Shown here: positions 46,175 to 55,414 of the stretch, one piece after another
Layout: the number at the start of each line of letters is the position of its first letter
Position numbering within the stretch: the first letter of the stretch is position 1
Source: Butyrivibrio sp. CB08
GTDB taxonomy: Bacteria; Bacillota; Clostridia; Lachnospirales; Lachnospiraceae
Assembly (NCBI RefSeq): GCF_003625485.1
Contig: NZ_RAIR01000003.1
Span: 308,722-372,721, forward strand
Length of the DNA: 64,000 nucleotides
Reading direction: 5' to 3'
The notes under the pieces: model-generated
The model's input: the letters and a program-made list of their open reading frames with translations, nothing else
What the model was told of the DNA's origin: nothing
The model's database searches: none
Program-made: the position numbers and the translations under genes

Positions 46175-47164
46175 TCAGAGTGCCAATGCATCGATGGCCT
46201 TGAGCTCTTCTTCGGTAAAAGAGATGTTCCCGATAGACTTGATGTTGTCCAGGATCTGGGAAGGTTTGCTGGCACCGATAAGGACTGAGGTTACGTAGCC
46301 ATCCTTGAGGATCCAGGCAAGAGCCATTTCTGCCAGTGTCTGACCGCGCTTTTTGGCAATCTCGTTAAGGCCTCTGATAGAAGCAAGCTTCTCTTCAGTG
46401 ATCTGTCCTTCCTTGAGGAAACGTCCGTCTGTGCGGATGCGGCTGTCCTCTGGAATACCATCGAGATATCTGTCGGTGAGAAGGCCCTGAGCAAGAGGGG
46501 AGAAACAGATGATTCCCTTCTTTAGCTCTTTTGCCGTCTCCTTGAGACCGTTCTTCTCAATGGTTCTGTCGAAGATGCTGTAGCGGTTCTGATTGATGAT
46601 AAATGGAACCTTGAGCTCATCGAGGATAGCAGTGGCCTTCTTGAGTGTTGGGCCGTCGTAGTTGGAAAGACCAACGTAGAGTGCTTTTCCGCTGTTTACG
46701 ATCTGGGCAAGAGCGCCCATGGTCTCTTCAAGGGGCGTATCTGGGTCCATTCTGTGGTGATAGAAGATATCAACGTAGTCCAGCTGAAGCCTCTTTAAGG
46801 ACTGGTCAAGGCTTGAAATAAGGTACTTCCTGCTACCCCAGTCGCCGTAGGGTCCTGGCCACATGCCATAGCCAGCTTTGGTGGAGATGATAAGCTCGTC
46901 TCTATGGGAAAAGAAGGTGTCCTTTAATATCTTGCCGAAGTTGATCTCTGCGCTTCCGGGCGCAGGGCCGTAGTTGTTGGCAAGATCAAAGTGGGTTATT
47001 CCATTGTCGAAAGCTGTCTGACACATAGCTTCCATATTTTCGAAGTTTCCTGTGTCGCCGAAGTTGTGCCATAGTCCAAGGGATACTGCAGGGAGTTTGA
47101 GTCCACTGTTTCCGCAGTGGTTGTACAGCATGTTATCGTATCTGGTATCACTTGCTTTATACAT
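46175..47164 (-). CDS. Aldo/keto reductase, YghZ-like
   Basis: The start is the ATG at 47164 (minus strand) behind AAGGAG; the longer frame to 47191 lacks such a site. The ~329-residue (beta/alpha)8 protein has the catalytic tetrad region: Asp-Leu-Ala-Asn-Asn-Tyr (DLANNYGP, Asp/Tyr), ISTKAGYG (Lys) and FYHHRMD (His). The NADPH site is VLIGASKPSQI. It resembles the L-glyceraldehyde-3-phosphate reductase (YghZ/GprA) branch. It is encoded antisense inside the ribosomal cluster, convergent with the GGDEF gene and divergent from rpmJ. Confidence 0.92.
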   Translation of the reverse strand: MYKASDTRYDNMLYNHCGNSGLKLPAVSLGLWHNFGDTGNFENMEAMCQTAFDNGITHFDLANNYGPAPGSAEINFGKILKDTFFSHRDELIISTKAGYGMWPGPYGDWGSRKYLISSLDQSLKRLQLDYVDIFYHHRMDPDTPLEETMGALAQIVNSGKALYVGLSNYDGPTLKKATAILDELKVPFIINQNRYSIFDRTIEKNGLKETAKELKKGIICFSPLAQGLLTDRYLDGIPEDSRIRTDGRFLKEGQITEEKLASIRGLNEIAKKRGQTLAEMALAWILKDGYVTSVLIGASKPSQILDNIKSIGNISFTEEELKAIDALAL

Positions 47165-47325
47165 CTTGTTCTCCTTGTGGTTGAATATCAATACAACTTT
47201 TCTAAGAATACATACTATATTATAATCAATAAAGAGTTAAGACGAAAATGCAAAAATGATTGAAAATGCAGTGAAGTCATCGATTTTTGGGGCTTTATTT
47301 TGTTCGATTTTTTGTTAAAAAAGTG

Positions 47326-47354
47326 TTGCATGTTGTACCGGCTTATGTTATAGT
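47326..47354 (+). promoter_or_regulatory. Promoter for the rpmJ-rplQ (alpha) segment
   Basis: TTGCAT (47326-47331), 17-bp spacer, TATAGT (47349-47354). Same -35 hexamer, spacer length and pre-(-10) TTATGTT as the S10 promoter at 31905, so transcription restarts here after the insertion. Confidence 0.8.
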
Positions 47355-47435
47355 ATAAGTCGGTCTTTTTATGAGAAGGGCGTAGTATGCCCTTTTCAAG
47401 GCATTTTTGTTTATCCATGCAGGAAAGGAGTAACA

Positions 47436-47549
47436 ATGAAAGTTAGGTCTTCTGTTAAGCCTATGTGCGAAAAGTGCAAGGTTATCAAGAGAAAGGGCGT
47501 TATCAGAGTAATCTGTGACAACCCTAAGCACAAACAGAGACAGGGTTAA
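47436..47549 (+). CDS. rpmJ: 50S ribosomal protein L36, zinc-binding
   Basis: A 37-residue protein ([19 protein letters not shown], ending KHKQRQG) with the CxxC...C...H zinc site (C11, C14, C27, H32). It starts at the ATG 47436 behind AAAGGAG and is the first gene after the interruption. Confidence 0.97.
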   Translation: MKVRSSVKPMCEKCKVIKRKGVIRVICDNPKHKQRQG

Positions 47550-47739
47550 TTCGAGCCGTTTTCGGATTACTTTTTGATACCAATAGTAATTGCGTATTGG
47601 AAAGATCGGATTAAATACTGTCCGATTGGGCGTAACATAGCCCCAATCAAACAAGTAACAGCTCTGACAGATGGTTGGAGCAAGGGGAGTAAAGCTTCCC
47701 AGTAATCATTATTTTTTATTTGTAAATGGAGGAAATAAA

Positions 47740-48108
47740 ATGGCTCGTATTGCAGGTGTAGATTTACCTAGAGATAAGCGAGTAGAGATCGGTTTGACTT
47801 ACATCTACGGTATTGGTAGAACAAGCTCAAACAAGATTCTTGAAAAGGCAAAAGTAAATCCGGACACACGTGTTCGTGATCTTACAGACGAAGAAGTAAA
47901 GAGAATCGCCGAGGTTATCGGTAGCGACTATGAGGTAGAGGGTGATCTTAGAAGAGAGATCGCTATGAACATCAAGAGACTCACAGAGATCGGATGTTAC
48001 AGAGGCGTTCGTCACAGAAGAGGACTTCCTTGCCGTGGTCAGAGAACTAAGACAAATGCAAGAACAAGAAAAGGACCAAAGAGAACAATCGCTAACAAGA
48101 AGAAATAA
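47740..48108 (+). CDS. rpsM: 30S ribosomal protein S13
   Basis: A 122-residue protein. The ATG at 47740 (after TGGAGG) gives the canonical [20 protein letters not shown] start; a longer in-frame ORF to 47671 lacks a ribosome-binding site. [19 protein letters not shown] near the C-terminus contacts tRNA. The 190-nt gap from rpmJ is unusually long. Confidence 0.98.
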   Translation: MARIAGVDLPRDKRVEIGLTYIYGIGRTSSNKILEKAKVNPDTRVRDLTDEEVKRIAEVIGSDYEVEGDLRREIAMNIKRLTEIGCYRGVRHRRGLPCRGQRTKTNARTRKGPKRTIANKKK

Positions 48109-48209
48109 TTTCTAATTTAGCTTTTGTATATTCCGAGCACGAGCATGGCGGGTTTGGAAAAGAGTAACAGATAAACAAGATTTATAGGAAGAAAGTAGGT
48201 TAGTTTAAA

Positions 48210-48614
48210 ATGGCAAATCAGAAATCAGCAGCAAAGAAATCAGCTGCAAAGAAGCGTGTCAAGAAAAACGTTGAACACGGACAGGCACATATCCAGTCAT
48301 CTTTCAATAACACAATCGTTACATTGACAGATGCTGCAGGTAACGCTCTTAGCTGGGCAAGTGCTGGCGGTCTGGGATTTAAGGGTTCAAGGAAATCTAC
48401 TCCTTATGCTGCACAGGTAGCTGCAGAGACAGCAACTAAGGCTGCACTTATTCACGGCCTTAAGACAGTTGATGTTTTTGTAAAGGGACCAGGATCAGGA
48501 AGAGAAGCTGCTATCAGAGCTCTTGCTGCATGCGGTCTTTCAGTTACATCTATCACAGACGTAACACCTGTACCACATAACGGATGCCGCCCACCTAAGC
48601 GTCGTAGGGTTTAA
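48210..48614 (+). CDS. rpsK: 30S ribosomal protein S11
   Basis: A 134-residue platform protein with a Lys/Ala-rich N-terminus ([18 protein letters not shown]), the [16 protein letters not shown] core and the C-terminal [14 protein letters not shown]. Confidence 0.98.
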   Translation: MANQKSAAKKSAAKKRVKKNVEHGQAHIQSSFNNTIVTLTDAAGNALSWASAGGLGFKGSRKSTPYAAQVAAETATKAALIHGLKTVDVFVKGPGSGREAAIRALAACGLSVTSITDVTPVPHNGCRPPKRRRV

Positions 48615-48710
48615 TCAGAATCCTGTTCCGGGTTACATGTGCAAGATATATTTCATTATTTTTTGACAATAACTCGTTGGACGAAGGTGCAATTAGCATT
48701 GTAAACAACA

Positions 48711-48730
48711 TCAGATACACGAGTATCTGA
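48711..48730 (+). promoter_or_regulatory. Hairpin upstream of rpsD
   Basis: TCAGATAC/GTATCTGA (8 bp perfect, ACGA loop), ending 10 bases before the AAAGGAG of rpsD. S4 autoregulates this region in other bacteria, so a translational operator is a fair guess. Confidence 0.5.
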
Positions 48731-48751
48731 GAAAAAGAAAGGAGCCAAACA

Positions 48752-49345
48752 ATGGCAGTAAACAGAGTTCCCGTATTAAAAAGATGCAGATCTCTTGATC
48801 TTGATCCAACATTCCTTGGATATGACAAGAAGTCTAAGAGAACATCAGCAAGAGCTGGTAAGAAGATGAGCGAGTATGGACTTCAGCTCCGCGAGAAGCA
48901 GAAGGCTAAGTTCATCTATGGCGTACTTGAGAAGCCTTTCAGAAACTACTATGACAGAGCAGACAGAATGAAGGGTCAGACAGGTTCAAACCTTATGACA
49001 ATTCTTGAGACAAGACTTGATAACGTAGTTTTCAGAATGGGATTTGCAAGAACAAGAAGAGAAGCTAGACAGGTTGTTCTTCACAAGTTCATCACTGTAA
49101 ATGGAAAGGTTATCAACATCCCTTCATACCTTATCAAGGCTGGCGATGTTATCGAAGTTAAAGAAGCTGCAAAGAATATCCAGAGATTCAAGGATATTTC
49201 AGAGATCACAGCAGGCAGACTCGTTCCTGAGTGGCTTGATGTTAACAAGGAGAACCTCCAGGGTACAATCAAGGAGCTTCCTTCAAGAGAAGTTATCGAT
49301 GTTCCAGTTGACGAGATGCTTATCGTCGAGTTGTATTCTAAGTAA
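48752..49345 (+). CDS. rpsD: 30S ribosomal protein S4, zinc-free form
   Basis: A 197-residue protein with the S4 RNA-binding domain (RLDNVVFRMGFARTRREARQ, HKFITVNGKVINIPSYLIKAGD). The N-terminus (MAVNRVPVLKRCRSLDLDPT) lacks the four-Cys zinc knuckle of many S4 proteins. It is a primary 16S binder. Confidence 0.98.
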   Translation: MAVNRVPVLKRCRSLDLDPTFLGYDKKSKRTSARAGKKMSEYGLQLREKQKAKFIYGVLEKPFRNYYDRADRMKGQTGSNLMTILETRLDNVVFRMGFARTRREARQVVLHKFITVNGKVINIPSYLIKAGDVIEVKEAAKNIQRFKDISEITAGRLVPEWLDVNKENLQGTIKELPSREVIDVPVDEMLIVELYSK

Positions 49346-49392
49346 TTCATAATTAGTTTGTTAACTATTAACCACATAAGGAGGGTATATCA

Positions 49393-50349
49393 GTGTTTGA
49401 TTTTGAAAGACCAAATATTGAAGTTGCTGAAATCTCAGATGATAATAAGTATGGTAAATTCGTAGTTGAGCCTCTTGAGAGAGGTTACGGTATTACACTG
49501 GGTAATTCCCTTCGTAGGATTATGCTCTCTTCATTACCTGGAGCAGCAGTAAGTCAGGTGAAGATCGAAGGTGTACTTCATGAGTTCAGCTCAATTCCTG
49601 GAGTTAAGGAAGATGTAACTGAGATCATCATGAATATCAAGAACCTTTCAATCAAGAATTCTTCTGATACTAACGAGCCTAAGACAGCTTACATCGAGTT
49701 CAATGGTGAAGGCGTTGTTAAGGCTTCAGATATCCAGGTTGATCAGGATATTGAGATCATGAATCCTGACCAGGTTATAGCTACTCTTTCTGGCAAGGAT
49801 GCTAAGCTTTACATGGAGCTTACTATCACAAAGGGAAGAGGCTATGTAAGTTCTGACAAGAATAAGTCAGGAGATCTTCCAATTGGCGTAATCGCAATTG
49901 ACTCTATCTACACACCTGTAGAGAGAGTAAACGTAACTGTAGAGAATACTCGTGTAGGTCAGGTTACAGACTTTGATAAGCTTACACTTGATGTGCACAC
50001 AGATGGTACACTTGGTCCTGACGAGGCTGTAAGCCTTGCAGCTAAGGTTCTTTCTGAGCACCTTTCACTCTTCATCGATCTTTCTGAGAATGCTAAGACC
50101 GCAGAGGTTATGGTAGAGAAGGAAGATGACGAGAAGGGCAAGGTTCTTGAGATGTCTATTGATGAGCTCGAGCTTTCAGTTCGTTCATTCAACTGCCTCA
50201 AGAGAGCTGGTATCAATACAGTTCAGGAGCTTGCTAACAAGACTCCAGACGACATGATGAAGGTTCGTAATCTTGGACGTAAGTCACTTGAGGAGGTTCT
50301 TGCTAAGCTTGATGAGCTTGGACTTTCACTTAGACAGGACGGCGAATAA
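49393..50349 (+). CDS. rpoA: DNA-directed RNA polymerase alpha subunit
   Basis: A 318-residue subunit starting at GTG (49393) behind GGAGGG. The N-terminal assembly domain (residues ~1-230; [22 protein letters not shown]) and C-terminal UP-element/activator domain (~245-315; [33 protein letters not shown]) are both complete. Confidence 0.98.
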   Translation: MFDFERPNIEVAEISDDNKYGKFVVEPLERGYGITLGNSLRRIMLSSLPGAAVSQVKIEGVLHEFSSIPGVKEDVTEIIMNIKNLSIKNSSDTNEPKTAYIEFNGEGVVKASDIQVDQDIEIMNPDQVIATLSGKDAKLYMELTITKGRGYVSSDKNKSGDLPIGVIAIDSIYTPVERVNVTVENTRVGQVTDFDKLTLDVHTDGTLGPDEAVSLAAKVLSEHLSLFIDLSENAKTAEVMVEKEDDEKGKVLEMSIDELELSVRSFNCLKRAGINTVQELANKTPDDMMKVRNLGRKSLEEVLAKLDELGLSLRQDGE

Positions 50350-50505
50350 TCAATATTTAAATGAATTCCACTGAAGGTAAATCCGATGTGTACAGATGTG
50401 GACTCTCATAGTAAACACTAACAGCATTTGGAAAGTAAGACCGATGGGCATTTCCTTATGTAGACTGCAGGGGAAACCTGCAAATGAGAAAGGAAGTAAT
50501 TTAAC

Positions 50506-51042
50506 ATGGCAATGTACAGAAAGCTTGGAAAAGCAACAAAACCTAGAAGAGCACTTCTTCGTAACCAGGTAACAGCACTTCTTTACAATGGTAAGATCAT
50601 TACCACAGAGGCAAGAGCTAAGGAAATCAAGAAGATCGTAGAGCCTATGATCACTCTTGCAGCTAAGGAGAAGGACAACTTCGAGACAGTTACTGTTGAA
50701 GCTAAGGTTCCTGAGAAGGACAAAGATGGCAAGAGAGTAAAAGAAGTTGTAGATGGCAAGAAGGTTACAAAGTATACAACTGTTAAGAAGGAAATCAAGA
50801 AGGATCTTCCTTCAAGAATGCACGCAAGACGTCAGCTCCTCAAGACTCTTTACCCTGTAACTGAGGTTCCTACTGAGAAGGCAGGAAGAAAGAGAAACAC
50901 AAAGGAAGTTGACCTTGTAGCAAAGCTTTTCGATGAGTACGGACCAAAGTACGCAGACCGTAAGGGCGGTTACACAAGAATCGTCAAGATCGGCCAGAGA
51001 AAAGGCGATGCAGCTATGATGGTTGTTCTTGAGCTCGTTTAA
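50506..51042 (+). CDS. rplQ: 50S ribosomal protein L17 with internal insertion
   Basis: A 178-residue protein against the usual ~115-130. The conserved N-terminus (YRKLGKATKPRRALLRNQVT, VEPMITLA) and C-terminus (VAKLFDEYGPKYADRKGGYTRIVK) are intact. Between them lies a Lys/Glu/Val-rich insertion of ~45-50 residues (about 60-110). It is last gene of the cluster and is followed by a strong terminator. The 156-nt spacer before it contains a TGCAGG/CCTGCA hairpin. Confidence 0.97.
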   Translation: MAMYRKLGKATKPRRALLRNQVTALLYNGKIITTEARAKEIKKIVEPMITLAAKEKDNFETVTVEAKVPEKDKDGKRVKEVVDGKKVTKYTTVKKEIKKDLPSRMHARRQLLKTLYPVTEVPTEKAGRKRNTKEVDLVAKLFDEYGPKYADRKGGYTRIVKIGQRKGDAAMMVVLELV

Positions 51043-51073
51043 TTGTAACGAGACGCAAAGGTTTAAATAAGAG

Positions 51074-51113
51074 AGTAGTTCCCAGGCAGTTACGTCTAGG
51101 GAACTACTTTTTT
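51074..51113 (+). terminator. Terminator of the ribosomal superoperon
   Basis: AGTAGTTCCC/GGGAACTACT around a 15-nt loop, followed by TTTTTT. Confidence 0.88.
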
Positions 51114-51140
51114 GTTAAGGCATTTAAGAAAGGCAGAATT

Positions 51141-52700
51141 ATGAGTATTTTGAACGTAGAGCACCTCACACACGGCTTTGGCGACAGAGCTATCTTTGAG
51201 GATGTCTCTTTTAGATTATTAAAGGGTGAACACATAGGTCTGGTAGGCGCCAACGGAGAAGGCAAATCCACCTTTATGAATATAATCACAGGCAAGCTCA
51301 TGCCTGATGCAGGTAACATTGAATGGGCTAAAAATGTCAAGGCAGGCTACCTTGATCAGCATGCTGTCCTTAAAGAGGGCATGACCATCAGGGACGTCCT
51401 TGCATCTGCTTTTGATTCTCTCTTTGAGATGGAGCGCAGGATGAACGAGATCTGCGACGCCATGGGAGAAGCTGATGAGAAGCAGCTTGAGGACTATATG
51501 GAGGAGCTTGGTACAATCCAGGATCTTCTCACAAACCATGATTTTTATCTTATTGATTCCAAGATAGAAGAGGTCTCAAGGGCTCTGGGATTTTTGGAGC
51601 TTGGCCTGGACAGGGATGTAACTGAACTTTCAGGTGGTCAGAGGACCAAGATCCTTCTGGCTAAGCTTCTTTTGGAGAAGCCTGACATCCTCCTTCTTGA
51701 CGAGCCTACCAACTATCTGGATGCTGAGCACATCGTGTGGCTTACCAGATACCTTCAGGACTACGAGAATGCTTTTATCCTCATATCCCACGACATTCCA
51801 TTCCTCAACAGCGTGGTAAACATCATCTATCACATGGATGGTACGACTCACAGCCTTGACAGGTATGTTGGAGACTATGACAAGTTTATGGAAGTATATG
51901 AAGCCAAGAAGGCCCAGAGAGAAGCTGCTTACAACAGACAGCAGCAGGAGATCGCTGATCTCAAGGACTTTGTAGCAAGGAATAAGGCGAGAGTTGCCAC
52001 AAGGAATATGGCAATGGCAAGGCAAAAGAAACTTGATAATATGGACATTATCGAGAAGATCCAGGAAAAGCCAAAGCCAGAGTTTTACTTTATGACAGCA
52101 AGAACTCCCGGAAAGTTCCTCTTTGAGACCAAGGACCTTGTTATTGGCTATGATGAGCCTTTATCAAGCCCTCTTAATCTTGCTATTGAGAGGAATACCT
52201 TCACTGTCCTTACGGGCGCAAATGGAATTGGTAAGACCACTCTTTTAAAGAGTATTCTTGGCATAATACCAGCTATTTCAGGTAAGGTGGAGCGCGGTGA
52301 GCATGTGGAGATTGGATACTTTGAGCAGGAGATGTCTCCTGATATCGAGACTACATGCCTTGAGGAGATATGGAATGAATTTCCTGGATTCTCCCAGTAT
52401 GAAGTAAGAAGTGCCCTTGCAAAGTGCGGACTTACAACCAAGCACATAGAGAGTAAGTGCAAGGTTCTATCCGGTGGTGAGCAGGCCAAGGTAAGGCTCT
52501 GCAAGCTCATGAACAGGGAGTCCAATATCCTGGTTCTTGACGAGCCCACAAACCACCTTGATGTGGACGCAAAAACAGAGCTCCACAGAGCTCTGAAGGA
52601 ATACAAGGGAACAGTTATTATGGTGTGCCATGAACCTGATTTTTACGAGGATCTGGCAACAAATATAATCGACTGCACCAAGTGGACCACTAAGCTCTGA
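51141..52700 (+). CDS. ABC-F family ATPase (YkpA-like)
   Basis: A 519-residue soluble protein with two ABC domains: Walker A GANGEGKST and GANGIGKTT, signatures LSGGQ and LSGGE, and Walker B LLLDEPTNYLD and LVLDEPTNHLD. A linker of charged helices (~240-310) joins them. There are no membrane segments, so it is not a transporter. ABC-F proteins act at the ribosomal E site; the short linker suits a housekeeping translation factor of the YkpA/YbiT group rather than an antibiotic-protection factor, which is an inference. It lies directly behind rplQ. Confidence 0.93.
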   Translation: MSILNVEHLTHGFGDRAIFEDVSFRLLKGEHIGLVGANGEGKSTFMNIITGKLMPDAGNIEWAKNVKAGYLDQHAVLKEGMTIRDVLASAFDSLFEMERRMNEICDAMGEADEKQLEDYMEELGTIQDLLTNHDFYLIDSKIEEVSRALGFLELGLDRDVTELSGGQRTKILLAKLLLEKPDILLLDEPTNYLDAEHIVWLTRYLQDYENAFILISHDIPFLNSVVNIIYHMDGTTHSLDRYVGDYDKFMEVYEAKKAQREAAYNRQQQEIADLKDFVARNKARVATRNMAMARQKKLDNMDIIEKIQEKPKPEFYFMTARTPGKFLFETKDLVIGYDEPLSSPLNLAIERNTFTVLTGANGIGKTTLLKSILGIIPAISGKVERGEHVEIGYFEQEMSPDIETTCLEEIWNEFPGFSQYEVRSALAKCGLTTKHIESKCKVLSGGEQAKVRLCKLMNRESNILVLDEPTNHLDVDAKTELHRALKEYKGTVIMVCHEPDFYEDLATNIIDCTKWTTKL

Positions 52701-52720
52701 TCTGCCTAAAACGGCATTAA

Positions 52721-52754
52721 AAAACGCCTCACAGCTGTGGGGCGTTTTATTTTT
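52721..52754. terminator. Bidirectional terminator between convergent genes
   Basis: AAAACGCCTCACAG pairs with CTGTGGGGCGTTTT (one G-T pair), followed by ATTTTTT on the plus strand and preceded by AAAAA. Confidence 0.85.
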
Positions 52755-53637
52755 TCTCGAAGTGCTGGTAGTCCTTGCAGGAGTTCCAGTTGCCGCCCCA
52801 GGTAAATCCGTGGGCCTTGAACAACTTGTAGGCCAGGTCATCTTCGTCGATCTTATAGGGAAAAGAGCTGGTTCTGTCCGCATAGGGTTCGCTGCCCTCG
52901 GGAGAAATGTTGGTAGAACCATCTTTATTGTAAGTGATGTAAGGGTTGTAGAAGGGATTTAAGTCAATTGCCCGTCCCTTGGCGTGATTGGAAAGGCGGG
53001 TAGTTCCTTCAACAACGCGGTAGTTAAAGCATGAAGTGTTATTGGCCAGCATAGATGCAGTGTCATCGCCGTTAAACTCATCAATAAGCTTAATGCTCTC
53101 TATCTGGTAATTGTTCTGGTAGAGCTCATAGAAAATCTCCACAACGTCCTGGGCAAGAGCTTTATTGCAGATCATTTCCCCGCTTTTGCTATCACCGTTA
53201 AAGTCCACATACTGAAGGACTACGTATCGAAGGTCATCTAAGGATACCTGACAGTCTACGGGGTAGGATACTCCGGAGATGCGCTTAAATACTTCGTTGG
53301 AGATGGGCTCATAGTAGAATCCGTCCATGTAGGTGATCCTTTCTGGAGAGGGTTCCGGTTCTACAGAAGCTTCCTGGCTCGCAGCTTCTGAAGCCATTTC
53401 CTCAGTACTTGCTTCGATAGAAGCCATTGCTGGAGCTTCCTGTGTGCTAGTTTCAGTAGATGCCGCGCTTGCAGCTTCTACAGCTTTTTCCTCCACGGAT
53501 GCAGACTCTGCGGCCTGAGGATTCTTTTTTGCATAATCAGATAATGTCTCGCCTCCGGCAAGGAACCTTGCTCCTATGGCGGCAATGATGATAACGCCCA
53601 GAAGGAGAGCAAAATCTTTGAGTAACTTTTTGTTCAT
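52747..53637 (-). CDS. M15-family peptidase (LD-/DD-carboxypeptidase or endopeptidase type)
   Basis: A 296-residue exported protein. One N-terminal membrane segment (~8-27) is followed by a ~65-residue Ala/Ser/Glu-rich spacer and a C-terminal M15 domain. The zinc ligands lie in SNHAKGRAIDLNP (His and Asp) and KDYQHFEK (His), with the WGGNW motif before the last. Enzymes of this type cut D-Ala-D-Ala or L-Ala-D-Glu bonds in peptidoglycan. The C-terminus follows the catalytic motif at once. It is followed on the same strand by no other gene; the upstream symporter may share its transcript (18-bp gap). Confidence 0.9.
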   Translation of the reverse strand: MNKKLLKDFALLLGVIIIAAIGARFLAGGETLSDYAKKNPQAAESASVEEKAVEAASAASTETSTQEAPAMASIEASTEEMASEAASQEASVEPEPSPERITYMDGFYYEPISNEVFKRISGVSYPVDCQVSLDDLRYVVLQYVDFNGDSKSGEMICNKALAQDVVEIFYELYQNNYQIESIKLIDEFNGDDTASMLANNTSCFNYRVVEGTTRLSNHAKGRAIDLNPFYNPYITYNKDGSTNISPEGSEPYADRTSSFPYKIDEDDLAYKLFKAHGFTWGGNWNSCKDYQHFEKK

Positions 53638-53655
53638 AAGTGTGTAAATGCCTCG

Positions 53656-55305
53656 TTAGCTGTTAAATTTCTCTACGTCCAACATCTTTTCGCTTCGGGC
53701 GACGATCACGGCGGCTGCCACATCTCCCGTTGTATTGGACATTGTATCAAACATATCAAGAATAGGGTTGATTGCAATGATAAGACCCAGAGCTTCCATT
53801 GGTATGTTCAGGGTTTCAAGAATCACACCAAGGCATATCAGGGCGCAGCCTGGAACACCGGGAGCACCAAGGGATAACAATACGATGGTAAAACACAGTG
53901 AAATCAGGGCTGGAAGTGTAATCTGTATTCCGTAGGCCTTTGCCATGAAAAGTCCAAACATTGTAAGGTAAATGCAGACACCGTCCATGTTTATTGTAGC
54001 ACCAAGAGGAATTGAAAAGTTGGCAACTACAGGTGATATGCCCATTTTTTCTGTGCAGACCCTCATATTGGTTGGGACGGAAGCTGAGCTTGATGAAAGA
54101 GTCAGGCTGGTTATCATTCCTTCTCTGTTGTTCTTGAAAAACTTGATCGGGTTGACTCTTCCAAGAATCATGACCAGCATACCGTAGACACATAGCATAA
54201 CACAGATGGCCAGCATATGTGAAAGCGCAGCACTAAGGATTGCCACAAGGTTATCGATGCTGAGATTAATGATAAGAAGAGCTATTGATACAAAACCCGC
54301 AACAGGAATGAACTTGGCGATAATCTTGGTTATGCTAAGGAACAGAGAGTTGAGGGCGTCAAACAGCTCTTTTAACATAGCTGAGTACTGACCTATGGAT
54401 CCAACTGAAAGGCCGCAGAGAACTGCAAGGAAGATCAGCTGGAGAGTGTCGGATTCAAGGAATGGTGATAAAAAGTTGGAAGGCACGATGTTTAGCACTG
54501 TAGATAAAAGAGATGTATCTACTGAAGTGTCTATATTAACAGCCTGAGATGAGAGGTCAGAGGCAAGAGCAAAGCCAAATTCACCAGGCTGGATTATGCT
54601 AAATACTGCAAGTCCCACAAATACAGCTATAACAGTGGTGAGCAGGTATACTCCGATAACTTTGCTTCCCAGTTTACCAACTTCTGAAAGACTCCCAAAC
54701 TGTGAGAAACATGAAACAATGGAAAAGAACACAACAGGCGCCACGATGATCTTGATGGCGTGCATGAATACGGTCTTTATCGGATCAAGGATATAGTCGC
54801 ACAAAACAGCGTTCACCGGCTGAGGGATAAACATCCTGGCGATGATACCAAAGACAAGGCCAAGAGCCAGAGCATATAATGCAGAGTTGTTCAGCTTTTG
54901 CTCAGACTGGTCAGCGACGATCCTTACAAGGTTTACATTGTTCTTGTTGCGATATTTGAAGTTTTCTCCATAGGAGCGCAGGAGTACTGAGCGGATAACT
55001 CCTATGCTGGAGTCTTCATCTATGGATTCATCATCGGAATATGGTTCAAATGCTGCTCCCTTCATGGAGAGATTCACAGAGGTGTCGCCCAGGCGCTTTG
55101 TGACCTGAACCTTAAGAGCTGATCCGGGAAAAGAGTTCTTGGACAGTTCCGCGATCATTTCCTCTGTTATGAGCTCGGTCTTTTGTATCAGCTTTTTGTT
55201 GGTTCCGATACTGGTGAGGGAAGAATCAATAAACTCCATTACATCCTCTAAAAGAGATGTGCTGTCACCACTAAAAGATTTCCTGAAGTTTTTCATCTTT
55301 GCCAT
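53656..55305 (-). CDS. Dicarboxylate/amino acid:cation symporter with N-terminal ATPase-like domain
   Basis: I chose the ATG at 55305 (MAKMKNF...), 8 bases behind GGA in AAAGGAAT, over two upstream Met codons. The last ~400 residues are a DAACS transporter with eight helices and two re-entrant loops. SSSSASVPTNMRVCTEKMG is HP1 with the serine-rich motif, NMDGVCIYL is TM7, and SLGAPGVPGCALICLGVILE is HP2. It probably imports glutamate, aspartate or C4-dicarboxylates with Na+ or H+. The first ~140 residues are cytosolic and unlike normal family members. ELITEEMIAELSKNSF and VNLSMKGAAFEP recall the N and G boxes of anti-sigma/HATPase folds, but nucleotide-binding residues are incomplete. Confidence 0.88.
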   Translation of the reverse strand: MAKMKNFRKSFSGDSTSLLEDVMEFIDSSLTSIGTNKKLIQKTELITEEMIAELSKNSFPGSALKVQVTKRLGDTSVNLSMKGAAFEPYSDDESIDEDSSIGVIRSVLLRSYGENFKYRNKNNVNLVRIVADQSEQKLNNSALYALALGLVFGIIARMFIPQPVNAVLCDYILDPIKTVFMHAIKIIVAPVVFFSIVSCFSQFGSLSEVGKLGSKVIGVYLLTTVIAVFVGLAVFSIIQPGEFGFALASDLSSQAVNIDTSVDTSLLSTVLNIVPSNFLSPFLESDTLQLIFLAVLCGLSVGSIGQYSAMLKELFDALNSLFLSITKIIAKFIPVAGFVSIALLIINLSIDNLVAILSAALSHMLAICVMLCVYGMLVMILGRVNPIKFFKNNREGMITSLTLSSSSASVPTNMRVCTEKMGISPVVANFSIPLGATINMDGVCIYLTMFGLFMAKAYGIQITLPALISLCFTIVLLSLGAPGVPGCALICLGVILETLNIPMEALGLIIAINPILDMFDTMSNTTGDVAAAVIVARSEKMLDVEKFNS

Positions 55306-55375
55306 GAGCATATTCCTTTCTTTAAACATTAATTTTTAGCGCTAAGAAAATTATAACACGCATAATGCATTCAAG

Positions 55376-55404
55376 TTGTATTTACCTATGAAATCTAGTA
55401 AAAT
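55376..55404 (+). promoter_or_regulatory. Putative ecfA1-operon promoter
   Basis: TTGTAT (55376-55381), 17-bp spacer, TAAAAT (55399-55404). Expected transcription start ~55411 is only a few bases before the first usable ATG (55415), so the mRNA may be nearly leaderless. Confidence 0.5.
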
Positions 55405-55414
55405 TAGCACTGTT

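Noticed and set aside
51141..52700. ABC-F antibiotic-resistance protein
   Set aside because: Location directly behind the ribosomal cluster and a short linker favour a housekeeping translation factor.
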